Shown here: piece by piece, positions 1 through 9,757 of the stretch
How positions within the stretch are numbered: the first letter of the stretch is position 1
How the letters are laid out: the number at the start of each line of letters is the position of its first letter
Source of the DNA: Vagococcus zengguangii
GTDB taxonomy: Bacteria; Bacillota; Bacilli; Lactobacillales; Vagococcaceae
Direction: 5' to 3'
Assembly (NCBI RefSeq): GCF_005145005.1
Contig: NZ_CP039712.1
Location: 217,001-281,000, forward strand
DNA length: 64,000 nucleotides
The notes under the pieces: model-generated
The model's database searches: none
The model's input: only the letters and a program-made list of their open reading frames with translations
What the model was told of the DNA's origin: nothing
Translations under genes and position numbers: made by a program

Positions 1-30
1 GATGATACTGATTCGGATTACTGGTTTTAA
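1..30 (+). CDS. C-terminal tail of an upstream gene (partial)
   Basis: The first frame of the window reads nine codons (DDTDSDYWF) followed by TAA at 28-30. It may be the end of a gene that starts before the window. In many Firmicutes the gene before ispE is veg, but nine residues are too few to identify anything. It could also be a chance open stretch. Confidence 0.25.
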   Translation, partial: DDTDSDYWF

Positions 31-143
31 TGATTGAAGATGATTTATCCTTGTTACTATAAAGTATACCTAGCTTTTTTTGTTTTTCTCTATTAAAAAT
101 ATGTTATCATGAACTTAATAAACTTTAGTAAGGATTGAGGGCT

Positions 144-998
144 ATGGAAATCATTGAAAAAGCGCCAGCTAAAATCAATCTAGGCCTAGATATTCTAGGG
201 AAACGTCCTGATGGTTATCATGACTTGGAGATGATTATGGCGAGTGTTGATTTAGCAGATAAACTGATTATCAATGAATTACCGCAAGATAAAATTATCG
301 TCAGAACCAATGCAACGTTTTTACCAGTCGATGAGAAAAATAATGTCTATCAAGCGGTAGCGTTAGTCAAAGAACAGTTTGGTATCAAGCAAGGACTGTC
401 TGTTGAAATTAAAAAGACGATTCCTGTAGCTGCTGGTCTAGGTGGAGGTAGTAGTGATGCTGCGGCAGTATTACGTGGTGTCAATAAACTATGGCGTTTA
501 GGTTTAAGTAAACAAGAACTAAGTGATATTGGTTTTAATGTAGGGACAGATGTTCCTTATTGCGTGCATGGGACCACGGCTTTTGTAGCTGGACGTGGTG
601 AAATTGTAGAGCCTTTACCTCCAATGCCACAATGTTGGGTGGTAATTGTTAAGCCCCAGTTCAGTGTGTCTACTCGCAAAATTTTTGCTGACTTTGATAT
701 GACGGGTATTGAACATCCAGATATTCCAGGGTTAAAAGCAAGTATTCTTGAGCAAGATTACGATAAGATGATTAGCTTGATGGGGAATTCAATGGAACGT
801 GCGACCATGCAACGTCGACCGGTTGTTCGTGAAATAAAAGAAAAAATGATGAAGTACGGTGCAGATGCAGCGTTGATGAGTGGCAGTGGACCAACCGTTT
901 TCGGCCTTTGCCAAAATTATTCCCGAGCTAAACGTGTTTATAATGCCTTTCGTGGTTTTTGTAAAGAAGTTCATTTAGTTAGAACCATTAATCAATAA
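144..998 (+). CDS. ispE: 4-diphosphocytidyl-2-C-methyl-D-erythritol kinase (IspE)
   Basis: This is a GHMP-family kinase of 284 residues that would phosphorylate CDP-methylerythritol in the MEP isoprenoid pathway. The N-terminal PAKINLGL segment with Lys10, the glycine-rich ATP loop GLGGGSSDAAA at about residues 98-108 and the C-terminal SGSGPTVFGL motif are all present. I place the start at ATG 144, where AAGGA at 130-134 is well spaced; TTG at 135 would sit directly against that site. A weak promoter (TATCAT at 105-110) lies upstream. Lactic acid bacteria mostly use the mevalonate route, so this may be an orphan MEP enzyme or have another role. No other MEP gene is in the window. In many relatives the next gene is purR or adcC; here it is not. 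Confidence 0.93.
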   Translation: MEIIEKAPAKINLGLDILGKRPDGYHDLEMIMASVDLADKLIINELPQDKIIVRTNATFLPVDEKNNVYQAVALVKEQFGIKQGLSVEIKKTIPVAAGLGGGSSDAAAVLRGVNKLWRLGLSKQELSDIGFNVGTDVPYCVHGTTAFVAGRGEIVEPLPPMPQCWVVIVKPQFSVSTRKIFADFDMTGIEHPDIPGLKASILEQDYDKMISLMGNSMERATMQRRPVVREIKEKMMKYGADAALMSGSGPTVFGLCQNYSRAKRVYNAFRGFCKEVHLVRTINQ

Positions 999-1004
999 AA
1001 AAAC

Positions 1005-1033
1005 TTGATTTTTGAACGGAAAACGTTATAATT
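1005..1033 (+). promoter_or_regulatory. Promoter of the licT-like/EIIA operon with possible cre
   Basis: TTGATT at 1005-1010 and TATAAT at 1028-1033 are separated by 17 bases. GGAAAACGTTATAA in the spacer resembles a CcpA (cre) site with about three mismatches, so catabolite control is possible but unproven. Confidence 0.65.
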
Positions 1034-1047
1034 TAACTATTAATAGA

Positions 1048-1127
1048 CATGTGACTGGATAATACTAGGCATGGAACTAAGGGGACTTGATTTGATAGGC
1101 AAGCTCTTATTTCCGTGGCTAGTTTTT
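1048..1127 (+). promoter_or_regulatory. RAT antiterminator target and overlapping terminator
   Basis: The leader contains GTGACTGGATAATACTAGGCA (about 1052-1072), which resembles the ribonucleic antiterminator (RAT) hairpins bound by BglG/LicT proteins. It overlaps the 5' arm (ACTAGGCATGGAA) of a terminator whose 3' arm (TTCCGTGGCTAGT) is followed by six Ts at 1123-1128. The two structures exclude each other. The simplest reading is that the antiterminator encoded just downstream controls its own operon. Confidence 0.65.
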
Positions 1128-1145
1128 TATTTAAGGAGAAATTAA

Positions 1146-1997
1146 ATGAAAGTCGTAAAGGTATTTAATCAAAATGCAGTGTTAGTAAATGATGAGGGAC
1201 AAGATAAAATTGTAACGGGAAAGGGCATAGGTTTTGCTCGTAAACGTCATGATTTGATTAAACCTGATGAAGTAGAACGTATTTATGTGAACGATGAGAG
1301 CAAAAGTAAAATGATGCAATTACTGGAACACATCCAGCCAGAATATTTTATTGTGTCAGAAGAAATTATTTCAGAAGCAGAAAAAACGTTGAATTTGAAT
1401 ATGAATGAACATGTTCATCTTGTGTTAGCTGATCACATTGCGTTTGCAGTTGAGCGAATGAAATCAGGCATTGTGATGCAAAATAAATTATTGAATGAAA
1501 TTCAAATCATGTATCCCGATGAATTTAGAATGGCCGAATGGGCAGTGAGACATCTAAAAAAACGATTTGACCTCGAATTTCCACTTGATGAAGCCGCTTA
1601 TATTGCACTCCATTTTCACAGTGCTATTAATGGTAAAAGTAACACAAGCAAAAGTTTACGTGAAGTCACAATTGTTTCTGAAATGATTGAACTAATTGGC
1701 GAACGTTTGGCGATTGATTTTTCTCAAATGGCTAACAGTTTGGATTACTCGCGCTTGGTTTTACATTTGCGCTATGCGATTGAACGAGTCTATCAAGGGA
1801 AGTTACATAGTATGGATCAGGACGTACTCGCGATTATTAAAACAAAGTATTTAGAGAGCTATCAAATTGCGTGTGAAGTGACAGAAACGATTATGAATTA
1901 TTATAATATCATTATTCCAAATGAAGAAATTGGTTATTTAACGTTACATGTGGAACGTTTAAAAAATCAGGTGCCAACATCTGATCATAAAAATTAA
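1146..1997 (+). CDS. BglG/LicT-family transcription antiterminator
   Basis: This 283-residue protein has the BglG-family layout: an RNA-binding CAT domain at about residues 1-55 (start MKVVKVFNQNAVLV), then two PTS regulation domains at about 70-170 and 175-280. PRD histidines are visible in LVLADHIAFAVER, ALHFHSAI and LVLHLRYAIER. Such proteins bind RAT hairpins and are turned on or off by PTS phosphorylation. It is preceded by its own candidate RAT/terminator and followed 22 bases later by a free EIIA, so it is probably controlled by that EIIA or a partner EIIB. No EIIBC gene is nearby, so the sugar cannot be named. LicT-like or GlcT-like are the alternatives. Confidence 0.9.
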   Translation: MKVVKVFNQNAVLVNDEGQDKIVTGKGIGFARKRHDLIKPDEVERIYVNDESKSKMMQLLEHIQPEYFIVSEEIISEAEKTLNLNMNEHVHLVLADHIAFAVERMKSGIVMQNKLLNEIQIMYPDEFRMAEWAVRHLKKRFDLEFPLDEAAYIALHFHSAINGKSNTSKSLREVTIVSEMIELIGERLAIDFSQMANSLDYSRLVLHLRYAIERVYQGKLHSMDQDVLAIIKTKYLESYQIACEVTETIMNYYNIIIPNEEIGYLTLHVERLKNQVPTSDHKN

Positions 1998-2019
1998 TAA
2001 TAGTAGGAGGACATAGATT

Positions 2020-2511
2020 ATGTTTGGTATTTTTAAGAAAAAGAAAAAAGAAGAGGTTGTGGCATTTCATGCTGTAGCACAAGGAACAGTTATGCCGTTA
2101 GAGTCAGTTGGGGATGGTGTTTTCTCAGGTAAATTATTAGGAGATGGCTATGCGGTAAAACCAGAAACAGAAGAGGTTTACGCACCAGTTACGGGTAAAG
2201 TGGTGAGTGTTTTCCCAACTAAGCATGCGATTACTATTGAAACAGCGGAAGGCCTAGAAGTTTTAGTACATATGGGGATCGATACTGTGGAATTAAAAGG
2301 CGAACCATTTGAGGTATTTGTATCAGAAGGACAAGCTATCACCCCTGAAACGAAATTAGCGAACATGAACTTAGATAAATTAGCAGAAACAAATACTGTT
2401 TCGACGATTGTGATTGTTGTGACGAATATGGATAAAGTATCTAATCTTTCAACAGTTAACGAACATGTAGTAGCTGCTAGTGAACAAGTGACAACGGCTA
2501 CAATGGCGTGA
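2020..2511 (+). CDS. Free-standing glucose-family PTS EIIA protein
   Basis: This is a single-domain EIIA of 163 residues, close to E. coli Crr in length. PTKHAITI carries His69, and LVHMGIDTV carries His84, the residue that is phosphorylated in this family. It starts at ATG with a strong GGAGG site and lies in an operon with the antiterminator. It is soluble, with a Lys-rich N-terminus (residues 6-10). Because TreP in this window has only B and C domains, this protein could be a general donor for glucose-family EIIBC permeases; that is inference. No sugar-specific permease is adjacent. Confidence 0.9.
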   Translation: MFGIFKKKKKEEVVAFHAVAQGTVMPLESVGDGVFSGKLLGDGYAVKPETEEVYAPVTGKVVSVFPTKHAITIETAEGLEVLVHMGIDTVELKGEPFEVFVSEGQAITPETKLANMNLDKLAETNTVSTIVIVVTNMDKVSNLSTVNEHVVAASEQVTTATMA

Positions 2512-2536
2512 GGTTGAGTAAAAAAATACAATAAAC

Positions 2537-2575
2537 AGAAAGAGAGGGAACTGATTGAGTCAGCTCTCTTTTTTC
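2537..2575 (+). terminator. Terminator after the EIIA gene
   Basis: AAGAGAG and CTCTCTT arms with an inner CTGA/TCAG pairing are followed by a run of Ts. Confidence 0.8.
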
Positions 2576-2644
2576 TTTACTTTTAATTACGCCGATTTAT
2601 TGATAAAATAAGACATGATGCTTAAAAGAGAAGAGGAAGCGTAA

Positions 2645-3442
2645 ATGCGCATATTATTTGTCGGAGATGTAGTTGGGTCTTTAGGAAGAGACTTAATTAC
2701 GGAATATCTTCCAAAGTTAAAACAAAAAGAAAAACCTCAGGTGACGATTGTAAACGGTGAAAATGCCGCTGGTGGTCGTGGGATTACTGAGAAAATTTAT
2801 AAAAAATTATTACAAGATGGGGCTGATGTGGTAACCCTTGGGAATCATACTTGGGATAATCGTGAAATTTTTGAATTTATTGAGCGAGCGCCTAAAATGG
2901 TTCGTCCAGCCAATTTTCCAGAAGCAACGACGCCCGGTCAAGGGATTGTCTATGTGAAAGTGAATGCGATTGAATTAGCGGTCATTAATTTACAAGGTCG
3001 CACGTTTATGACGCCAATTGACGATCCGTTTACTAAGATTGAAGCGTTAGTAGCTGAAGCCCGTGAACGTACGCCGTTTATTTTCGTTGATTTTCATGCA
3101 GAAACAACGAGTGAAAAACAAGCAATGGGTTGGTTTTTAAATGGCCAAGTTTCAGCGGTAGTCGGCACGCATACCCATGTTCAAACGTCTGATGCCCGTA
3201 TTTTACCACAAGGCACAGCCTACTTAACCGATGTTGGGATGACAGGTCCTTACGACGGGATTCTAGGGATGCAGCGTGATAACGTGATTAATAAATTTAT
3301 CACCGCCTTACCACATCGTTTTGAAGTGGTGGAGAATGGCCGTGGCATTTTATCCTACTGTGTGATTGATATTAATGATAAGACAGGTAAAGCAACGAAA
3401 ATTACAAGTGGGTTGATTAACGAAGATCATCCGTTTAGATAA
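2645..3442 (+). CDS. ymdB: YmdB-family metallophosphoesterase
   Basis: This 265-residue calcineurin-like phosphoesterase matches YmdB, a 2',3'-cyclic nucleotide phosphodiesterase in Bacillus. Metal-binding motifs are the N-terminal FVGDVVG, NGENAAGG, LGNHTWDN, DFHAE and GTHTHVQT. The start ATG follows AGAGGAAG. It begins a tight run with ymcA, mutS and mutL (gaps of 11-22 bases). In Bacillus and enterococci ymdB usually sits directly downstream of rny; here rny is 57 kb away at the other end of the window. Confidence 0.93.
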   Translation: MRILFVGDVVGSLGRDLITEYLPKLKQKEKPQVTIVNGENAAGGRGITEKIYKKLLQDGADVVTLGNHTWDNREIFEFIERAPKMVRPANFPEATTPGQGIVYVKVNAIELAVINLQGRTFMTPIDDPFTKIEALVAEARERTPFIFVDFHAETTSEKQAMGWFLNGQVSAVVGTHTHVQTSDARILPQGTAYLTDVGMTGPYDGILGMQRDNVINKFITALPHRFEVVENGRGILSYCVIDINDKTGKATKITSGLINEDHPFR

Positions 3443-3463
3443 GTAGAAAAATGGAGAAACGTC

Positions 3464-3880
3464 ATGAGTGAAGCAGATAAATTTCAAATGGAACAAACGG
3501 TTGAGGCCGCGTTGCAAGATTTATTAGCAGAGCTGGCTGAAAACCCGGTGATTATCGATTATAAAACAATTGAAGAACAAGCTAAGAACCATCCTAAATT
3601 GTCAGAGCTAGCTGAAGCGATTAAGTTTCAGCAAAAACAAGCAGTTAAATTTGCGCATTACGGCAAACCAGTTGCTGAGCAAGAAGCAATTAAACAAGCG
3701 GATGAGTTAATGCGAGAATTTGAAGACCATCCGTTAGTTGTGACGTATCGTCAACGCTTAATTGAAGCTAATGATTTATTACAATATGTGACCAATTTGA
3801 TTGAAAAAGAGGTTAATATCGCGTTAACGCTCAAATTTGAAGACGCGTTGACTAACTATCAATCAAATGAAAAGGAATAG
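3464..3880 (+). CDS. ricA: YlbF/YmcA (RicA)-family protein
   Basis: This 138-residue, largely helical, charged protein fits the YlbF/YmcA family. In Bacillus YmcA (RicA) acts with YlbF and YaaT in an Fe-S complex that helps RNase Y mature mRNAs. Helical Gln/Lys-rich segments (EAIKFQQKQAVKFA) and the family-like LMREFEDHPLVVTYRQ segment are visible. It lies between ymdB and mutS, as in Bacillus and Enterococcus. I see no cysteines, so Fe-S ligands would have to come from its partners. Confidence 0.82.
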   Translation: MSEADKFQMEQTVEAALQDLLAELAENPVIIDYKTIEEQAKNHPKLSELAEAIKFQQKQAVKFAHYGKPVAEQEAIKQADELMREFEDHPLVVTYRQRLIEANDLLQYVTNLIEKEVNIALTLKFEDALTNYQSNEKE

Positions 3881-3895
3881 AAGGAGTGAATCCGT

Positions 3896-6532
3896 TTGTC
3901 TAAACAAGCTAAATTAACTCCAATGATGGAACAATATTTAGGTATCAAGGCACAGTATCCTGATGCCTTTCTTTTTTACCGTCTGGGAGATTTTTATGAA
4001 ATGTTTTATGAGGATGCGACCAATGCCTCACAAATTTTAGAAATTACGTTAACAAGTCGCAATCGTAACGCCGAAAACCCAATCCCAATGGCAGGAATTC
4101 CGTACCATTCAGCGCAAGGATATATTGATACCTTGATTGAAAAAGGTTATAAAGTGGCGATTTGTGAGCAAGTCGAAGACCCCAAAGAATCCAAAGGAAT
4201 GGTCAAACGTGAAGTCGTCCGTTTAATTACACCTGGAACCTTTATGGAATCAAAAGGGTTAGATGCCAAAGATAACAATTATCTAACTGCTCTTTATTTT
4301 GATGATAATGTACAAAAATACGGCTTTGCCTATGTGGATTTAAGTACCGGTGAATTAAAAACGAGTACGCTTGAGCAAGACGATAGTGTACTAAATGAAT
4401 GCAGCAGCTTACAGACCAAGGAAGTTGTGTTAGCAAGTGAGATTAGTGAGACACTAAAACAACAATTAACCCAACGTTTGAATGTTTTATTTTCAACGCA
4501 ATTAGAAAGTACTTCGACGACTGAAGTCGCGTATTTATCAGAGAATTTAAAAGATGACACGCAACGCATGGTCGTAGAACGTTTATTAGCCTATTTAAGT
4601 ACGACACAAAAACGTAGCTTAGGTCATTTACAACAGGCTGAAAGCTATGAACCAGCGCACTTTTTAAAGTTGGATCACTATTCAAAATTCAATTTAGAAT
4701 TAAGTCAGTCGATTCGTTCTGGCAAAAAACAAGGAACGCTTTTGTGGCTATTAGACGAAACAAAAACGGCGATGGGTGGTCGTTTATTAAAACAGTGGCT
4801 AGATCGCCCCTTGATTCAAGCGAGTCAAATTACCGCTCGCCAAAATATGGTGGAGTCATTATTAAATGCTTATTTTGAACGCTTAGATTTACAAGAAGCA
4901 TTAAAAAATGTTTATGATTTAGAACGTTTAGCAGGGCGTGTGGCGTATGGTTCTGTCAACGGTCGTGATTTATTGCAATTAAAAGTGTCACTCCAACAAA
5001 TTCCGATGATTCGTGAATTGTTAGAAGGCATAAATCAAGGTGAATGGGCTGAATTATTAGTCGATTTAGACCCAGTCACTGATGTCGTTGACTTGATTGA
5101 ACAAGCCATCGATGAAGACGCACCACTTGCGATTACAGAAGGCAATGTCATCAAGAGTGGTTTCAATGAACAGTTAGATGTCTATCGTGATGCGATGACC
5201 AATGGCAAACGTTGGATTGCCGAGTTAGAAGCCCATGAACGCGAAGAAACAGGGATTAAGAAGCTAAAAATAGGTTTTAACCGTGTCTTTGGTTATTACA
5301 TTGAAGTGACTAAGAGCCAGTTAGACTTAGTCCCAGAAAATCGCTATGACCGCAAGCAAACGTTAGCGAATGCTGAGCGTTTTATTACACCAGAACTAAA
5401 AGAAAAAGAACGTCTTATTTTAGAAGCAGAAGAAAAATCGCAAAGTTTAGAATATCAATTATTCCTACAAGTCCGAGAAGTAATCAAAGAATCCATTGAG
5501 CGTCTGCAAACGTTAGCCAAAGCAGTTTCAGCGATTGATGTCTTACAAAGTTTTGCGAGTGTTAGTGAGAAATATCAATATGTTCGTCCAACGATGGTTG
5601 AGGCCGGAAAAGAATTAAGCTTAATAGAAGGTCGTCATCCAGTTGTTGAAAAAGTACTGGGCCATCAAAAATACGTGCCGAACACAGTCAAAATGGATCC
5701 AGAAACGATGATTCTCTTAATTACTGGTCCAAACATGTCAGGTAAAAGTACCTACATGCGTCAATTAGCCTTAACGGTGATTATGGCGCAAATGGGTTGT
5801 TTTGTGCCAGCTGAATCAGCGATGATGCCAATTTTTGATCAAATTTTTACCCGAATTGGCGCATCAGATGACTTGATTTCGGGACAAAGTACGTTCATGG
5901 TTGAGATGATGGAAGCCAATGAAGCACTACGTCACGCGACCCCACAAAGTTTGATTTTATTCGATGAAATTGGCCGTGGAACTGCCACTTATGATGGGAT
6001 GGCGTTAGCCGAAGCGATTGTCGAATATATTCATCAAGAAGTTGGTGCCAAAACATTATTCTCAACGCATTACCATGAACTAACTGATTTAGATCAAACG
6101 TTAGCGGGGCTTGAAAATATTCACGTCGGCGCGGTTGAAAAAGATGGGGATGTCGTCTTCTTACACAAAATGATGGACGGTCCAGCTGATAAAAGTTACG
6201 GAATTCACGTGGCGAAGTTAGCCGGCTTACCACAACCTTTATTAGAACGTGCGAGTGTGATTTTGTCTCATTTGGAAGGCAATCATGTGGAGAAAAAAAA
6301 TTCAGGTGAAACGTCAAGCCTAACAATGCCAGCTCCTCCAGAACCAGTTGTTAAAACACCAGTTGTGGCTGAAGAACCAGTGATGGAAGTCGGCCAATTG
6401 TCATTGTTTGATGAAGTCAGTTCGGAAGAATCCGCTGTTTTAGATTCAGTAAAAAATGCGAATGTCTTAAATATGACGCCACTTGAAGCTATGACGTTAA
6501 TTAATGAATGGCAACGTCAATTAAAAGGATAG
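3896..6532 (+). CDS. mutS: DNA mismatch repair protein MutS
   Basis: MutS recognises base mismatches as a dimer and recruits MutL. The protein has 878 residues, normal for the family. The mismatch-reading Phe-x-Glu is in GDFYEMF (Phe33, Glu35). The C-terminal ATPase has Walker [10 protein letters not shown], Walker [15 protein letters not shown] and STHYHEL. QLSLFDE near the C-terminus is a sliding-clamp-binding motif. The start is TTG at 3896: AAGGAG at 3881-3886 is nine bases upstream, while the nearby GTG at 3886 runs into a stop. It lies 12 bases before mutL in the same operon. Confidence 0.98.
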   Translation: MSKQAKLTPMMEQYLGIKAQYPDAFLFYRLGDFYEMFYEDATNASQILEITLTSRNRNAENPIPMAGIPYHSAQGYIDTLIEKGYKVAICEQVEDPKESKGMVKREVVRLITPGTFMESKGLDAKDNNYLTALYFDDNVQKYGFAYVDLSTGELKTSTLEQDDSVLNECSSLQTKEVVLASEISETLKQQLTQRLNVLFSTQLESTSTTEVAYLSENLKDDTQRMVVERLLAYLSTTQKRSLGHLQQAESYEPAHFLKLDHYSKFNLELSQSIRSGKKQGTLLWLLDETKTAMGGRLLKQWLDRPLIQASQITARQNMVESLLNAYFERLDLQEALKNVYDLERLAGRVAYGSVNGRDLLQLKVSLQQIPMIRELLEGINQGEWAELLVDLDPVTDVVDLIEQAIDEDAPLAITEGNVIKSGFNEQLDVYRDAMTNGKRWIAELEAHEREETGIKKLKIGFNRVFGYYIEVTKSQLDLVPENRYDRKQTLANAERFITPELKEKERLILEAEEKSQSLEYQLFLQVREVIKESIERLQTLAKAVSAIDVLQSFASVSEKYQYVRPTMVEAGKELSLIEGRHPVVEKVLGHQKYVPNTVKMDPETMILLITGPNMSGKSTYMRQLALTVIMAQMGCFVPAESAMMPIFDQIFTRIGASDDLISGQSTFMVEMMEANEALRHATPQSLILFDEIGRGTATYDGMALAEAIVEYIHQEVGAKTLFSTHYHELTDLDQTLAGLENIHVGAVEKDGDVVFLHKMMDGPADKSYGIHVAKLAGLPQPLLERASVILSHLEGNHVEKKNSGETSSLTMPAPPEPVVKTPVVAEEPVMEVGQLSLFDEVSSEESAVLDSVKNANVLNMTPLEAMTLINEWQRQLKG

Positions 6533-6543
6533 GGGGCTAAGCT

Positions 6544-8631
6544 ATGAGCAAAATTCAAGAACTTTCAGAACAACTAGCCAATCAAATCGCGGCCGGTGAA
6601 GTCGTTGAACGTCCCGCTTCGGTTGTCAAAGAGCTAGTTGAAAATGCGATTGATGCTGGTAGCACACAAATTGATATTAATTTAGAAGAAGCTGGCCTAA
6701 AGAAAATCCAAGTGATTGATAATGGTGAAGGCATTGCTGCTGATGATGTCTTGAATGCTTTTAAACGCCACGCCACTAGTAAAATTTTGACCCAAGATGA
6801 CCTGTTTAGAATTAAGACATTAGGATTCCGTGGTGAAGCCTTACCGAGTATCGCGTCTGTTTCACGTTTCACCTTAGAAACATCGACGGGCGAAGAGGAA
6901 GGTAGCTATGTTTATCTTGAGGGTGGTAAGGTCAAGGAACACAAACCTCATTCACTACGTAAAGGGACAAATATAACGGTTGCTGATTTATTTTATAACA
7001 CACCAGCACGTTTAAAATATGTGAAGACATTACAAACAGAATTATCAAACATTGTCGATTTATTGAATCGCTTAGCCATGAGTCATCCCAATATTGCTTT
7101 TCGTCTCGTTCATGATGGTAATCAAATGCTGCGCACTACAGGCAATGGTGATTTGAAACAAGCGATTGCGGGGATTTACGGTGTTAGCACAGCAAAAAAA
7201 ATGTTAGCTGTCGCAGGTGAAGACTTAGATTTTAAAGTATCCGGTTATGTCTCGCTGCCTGAACTAACGAGAGCTGGTCGCCAATATATTTCAATTATTA
7301 TTAACGGGCGCTACATTCGTAACTTTGCGCTTAATAAAGCAATAATCGCGGGGTATGGTTCGAAATTAATGGTTGGCCGTTACCCAATTGCCGTCCTACA
7401 AATTGAAATGGATCCGTTATTGGTCGATGTCAACGTTCATCCGACTAAGCAAGAAGTTCGTTTAAGTAAAGAACCAGAATTGATGCACTTAATCGAAACA
7501 AGTATTAAAGCCGTTTTCGAAGAACAACGCCTCGTACCACAAGTTGATACCAAAGATATTTTTAAGAAAAAAGTACCGAAAGAAAAGCCGGTTGAGCAAT
7601 TAAGTTTAACGAGTGAAGAAGTTCAAGCAAGGTTAAATGAGCTAAAAAGTAGTGCCAATTCCGTGACATCACCAATGGAGCAGCCACTGCGTTCTGCTAC
7701 TATCGGTAAAACGGGTCTAACCTATGATGCCACCAGTGGCCGTTTCTATGTTGATAAACAAAAAGTTGCCAATGACGTGCCACCGGTTGTTGCTGAACCA
7801 AACACGTTACTAGCTGAGGTAGAAGCTGAGTCCACGCCGATTGTGCCAACCTCACCAACAAAGATTCATAAACCAACCGTTCATTCAACAAGTATGGGCA
7901 GTGGTATCGTGGATATTGCTCACGTTTCACTAGAAAAATTAGCACAGCCGTTTGGTGAAGAAGTGGCGATTGAGTCTAAACATGTTACATCAGAACCACC
8001 AGTCCTAGAGTTAACGGATGTGAATGAACCAACTAAAAAAGCTTTCCCTCATTTAGAATATTTTGGTCAAATGCATGGAACTTATTTATTTGCTCAAAGT
8101 GAAGAAGGGTTATTTATTGTCGATCAACATGCTGCCCAAGAACGGATTAAGTACGAATATTACCGTGAAAAAATTGGTGATGTCGGTTCCGATTTACAAG
8201 AACTCTTAATTCCAATCGTCTTAGAGTATCCGCGTTCAGATTTACTCAAAATTCAAGAAAAAGAAAGCCTTCTTCAAGAAGTTGGGATTCATTTGGAAGC
8301 ATTTGGTAGCAATAGTTTCATCGTGCGTTCGCATCCGACTTGGTACCCGAAAGGTGAAGAAGAAGCAATTATTCGTGAGATGATTGAGACTTTACTGCAT
8401 ACTGGCAAAGTTAGTGTCGCCAAGTTCCGAGAAGATACCGCCATTATGATGAGCTGTAAAAAATCAATCAAAGCGAATCATCATTTGGAACCTAACCAAG
8501 CACGCCAACTATTAGAAGATTTGGCTAAATGTCAAAACCCTTATAATTGTCCGCATGGGCGTCCAGTGCTAGTCCATTTTACAAATAAGGAAATGGAAAA
8601 AATGTTCAAACGCATTCAAGATCCACATTAA
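6544..8631 (+). CDS. mutL: DNA mismatch repair protein MutL
   Basis: MutL is the ATP-dependent partner of MutS and, in Firmicutes, a nicking endonuclease. The 695-residue protein has the GHKL ATPase motifs NAIDAGS, DNGEGI, KRHATSKI and GFRGEAL in the first 110 residues. A long low-conservation linker (about 350-490) follows. The C-terminal domain keeps the endonuclease motif DQHAAQERIKYE and CPHGRP. The linker contains QLSL, which could contact the clamp. It is co-transcribed with mutS. Confidence 0.98.
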   Translation: MSKIQELSEQLANQIAAGEVVERPASVVKELVENAIDAGSTQIDINLEEAGLKKIQVIDNGEGIAADDVLNAFKRHATSKILTQDDLFRIKTLGFRGEALPSIASVSRFTLETSTGEEEGSYVYLEGGKVKEHKPHSLRKGTNITVADLFYNTPARLKYVKTLQTELSNIVDLLNRLAMSHPNIAFRLVHDGNQMLRTTGNGDLKQAIAGIYGVSTAKKMLAVAGEDLDFKVSGYVSLPELTRAGRQYISIIINGRYIRNFALNKAIIAGYGSKLMVGRYPIAVLQIEMDPLLVDVNVHPTKQEVRLSKEPELMHLIETSIKAVFEEQRLVPQVDTKDIFKKKVPKEKPVEQLSLTSEEVQARLNELKSSANSVTSPMEQPLRSATIGKTGLTYDATSGRFYVDKQKVANDVPPVVAEPNTLLAEVEAESTPIVPTSPTKIHKPTVHSTSMGSGIVDIAHVSLEKLAQPFGEEVAIESKHVTSEPPVLELTDVNEPTKKAFPHLEYFGQMHGTYLFAQSEEGLFIVDQHAAQERIKYEYYREKIGDVGSDLQELLIPIVLEYPRSDLLKIQEKESLLQEVGIHLEAFGSNSFIVRSHPTWYPKGEEEAIIREMIETLLHTGKVSVAKFREDTAIMMSCKKSIKANHHLEPNQARQLLEDLAKCQNPYNCPHGRPVLVHFTNKEMEKMFKRIQDPH

Positions 8632-8673
8632 TTTGTTTTCAATGGAACATTATCATGAATAAGGAAGAAGCAA

Positions 8674-9228
8674 ATGAAAAAAATTATTTTAGCCTCACAA
8701 TCACCAAGAAGAAAAGAATTACTAGCCCACATTACATCAGATTTTGAGGTACAGCCGGCTGATATTGATGAAACAGTCACACCAGGTATCACACCTGAAG
8801 TGTATGTCACACAAATGGCAGAACAAAAAGCAGCGCATATTTTTAACCAATATCCGGATCATTTAGTAATAGGTTGTGATACGGTCGTGGTGATGGATGG
8901 TGAAATTTTAGGGAAACCTGTTGATAAAGAAGATGCTAAAGCGATGTTACAACGCTATTCTAATCGCACACATGATGTCTTAACGGGCTTAACTTTAATG
9001 TCTAAAGACAAGCAAATCACCAAACTTGCACAAGCGAGCGTGACGTTTTATCCTTTAGATGACGATCAAATTAATGACTATGTTGCTAGTGAGGAGCCGA
9101 TGGATAAAGCGGGTGCTTATGGCATTCAAGGTGGTGCGTCAATTTTTATTAAAGAAATTGAGGGCGACTATTATGCCATTGTTGGTTTTCCAGTGGGATT
9201 AGTCAATGAATTGTTGAAAAGTTTCTAA
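8674..9228 (+). CDS. maf: Maf-family nucleotide pyrophosphatase
   Basis: This 184-residue protein is a Maf-type nucleoside triphosphate pyrophosphatase, expected to hydrolyse dTTP/UTP or modified nucleotides. Family signatures are LASQSPRRKELL at the N-terminus, GCDTVVVMDGEILGKP, and DKAGAYGIQG near the C-terminus. The start follows AAGGAAG. It lies 42 bases after mutL, so read-through from the mismatch repair operon is likely. Confidence 0.94.
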   Translation: MKKIILASQSPRRKELLAHITSDFEVQPADIDETVTPGITPEVYVTQMAEQKAAHIFNQYPDHLVIGCDTVVVMDGEILGKPVDKEDAKAMLQRYSNRTHDVLTGLTLMSKDKQITKLAQASVTFYPLDDDQINDYVASEEPMDKAGAYGIQGGASIFIKEIEGDYYAIVGFPVGLVNELLKSF

Positions 9229-9255
9229 CGAAACAGAAATGGGGTTGGGATTGTT

Positions 9256-9687
9256 ATGAGTAAACCATCAAAAGAAGAATTAAAGGTGACGTTAACACCT
9301 TTACAATATGAGGTAACACAAGAAAGTGGAACGGAGATGCCATATTCAAGTGAGTATGATCAGTTTGATGAACAAGGGATTTACGTGGATATCGTTGGAG
9401 GCGAACCGTTATTTTGTTCATTAGATAAATATGATGCTGGTTGTGGTTGGCCATCATTTACGAAGCCAATTGCGACACTACAAGAATTAGATGATTTCAA
9501 ATTAAGCCGTGCGCGTACGGAAGTGCGTAGTAGTCAATCGGATTCACACCTAGGTCACGTGTTTAACGATGGACCTGTCGAAGCCGGTGGTTTGCGTTAT
9601 TGTATTAACGGGGCCGCACTACGATTCGTGCCAGTCAGTCAAATGGCAGAACAAGGATATGAGGATTATTTAGTTTTATTTGAATAG
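9256..9687 (+). CDS. msrB: Peptide methionine-R-sulfoxide reductase
   Basis: MsrB repairs oxidised methionine (R-sulfoxide). The 143-residue, MsrB-only protein shows [28 protein letters not shown] and [11 protein letters not shown], the last holding the catalytic cysteine. The paired CxxC zinc sites of some MsrB proteins are absent. No msrA is adjacent. It ends the rightward run that began at ymdB. Confidence 0.96.
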   Translation: MSKPSKEELKVTLTPLQYEVTQESGTEMPYSSEYDQFDEQGIYVDIVGGEPLFCSLDKYDAGCGWPSFTKPIATLQELDDFKLSRARTEVRSSQSDSHLGHVFNDGPVEAGGLRYCINGAALRFVPVSQMAEQGYEDYLVLFE

Positions 9688-9701
9688 TAATAGATAACTA
9701 T

Positions 9702-9739
9702 AAAAACCCCAACGTAATGATGAATTATGTTGGGGTTTT
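9702..9739. terminator. Bidirectional terminator between msrB and a convergent gene
   Basis: AAAACCCCAAC and GTTGGGGTTTT form an 11-base stem with A and T tracts on both sides, so it can serve both converging genes. Confidence 0.88.
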
Positions 9740-9757
9740 GCGTTATATGATGATGTT

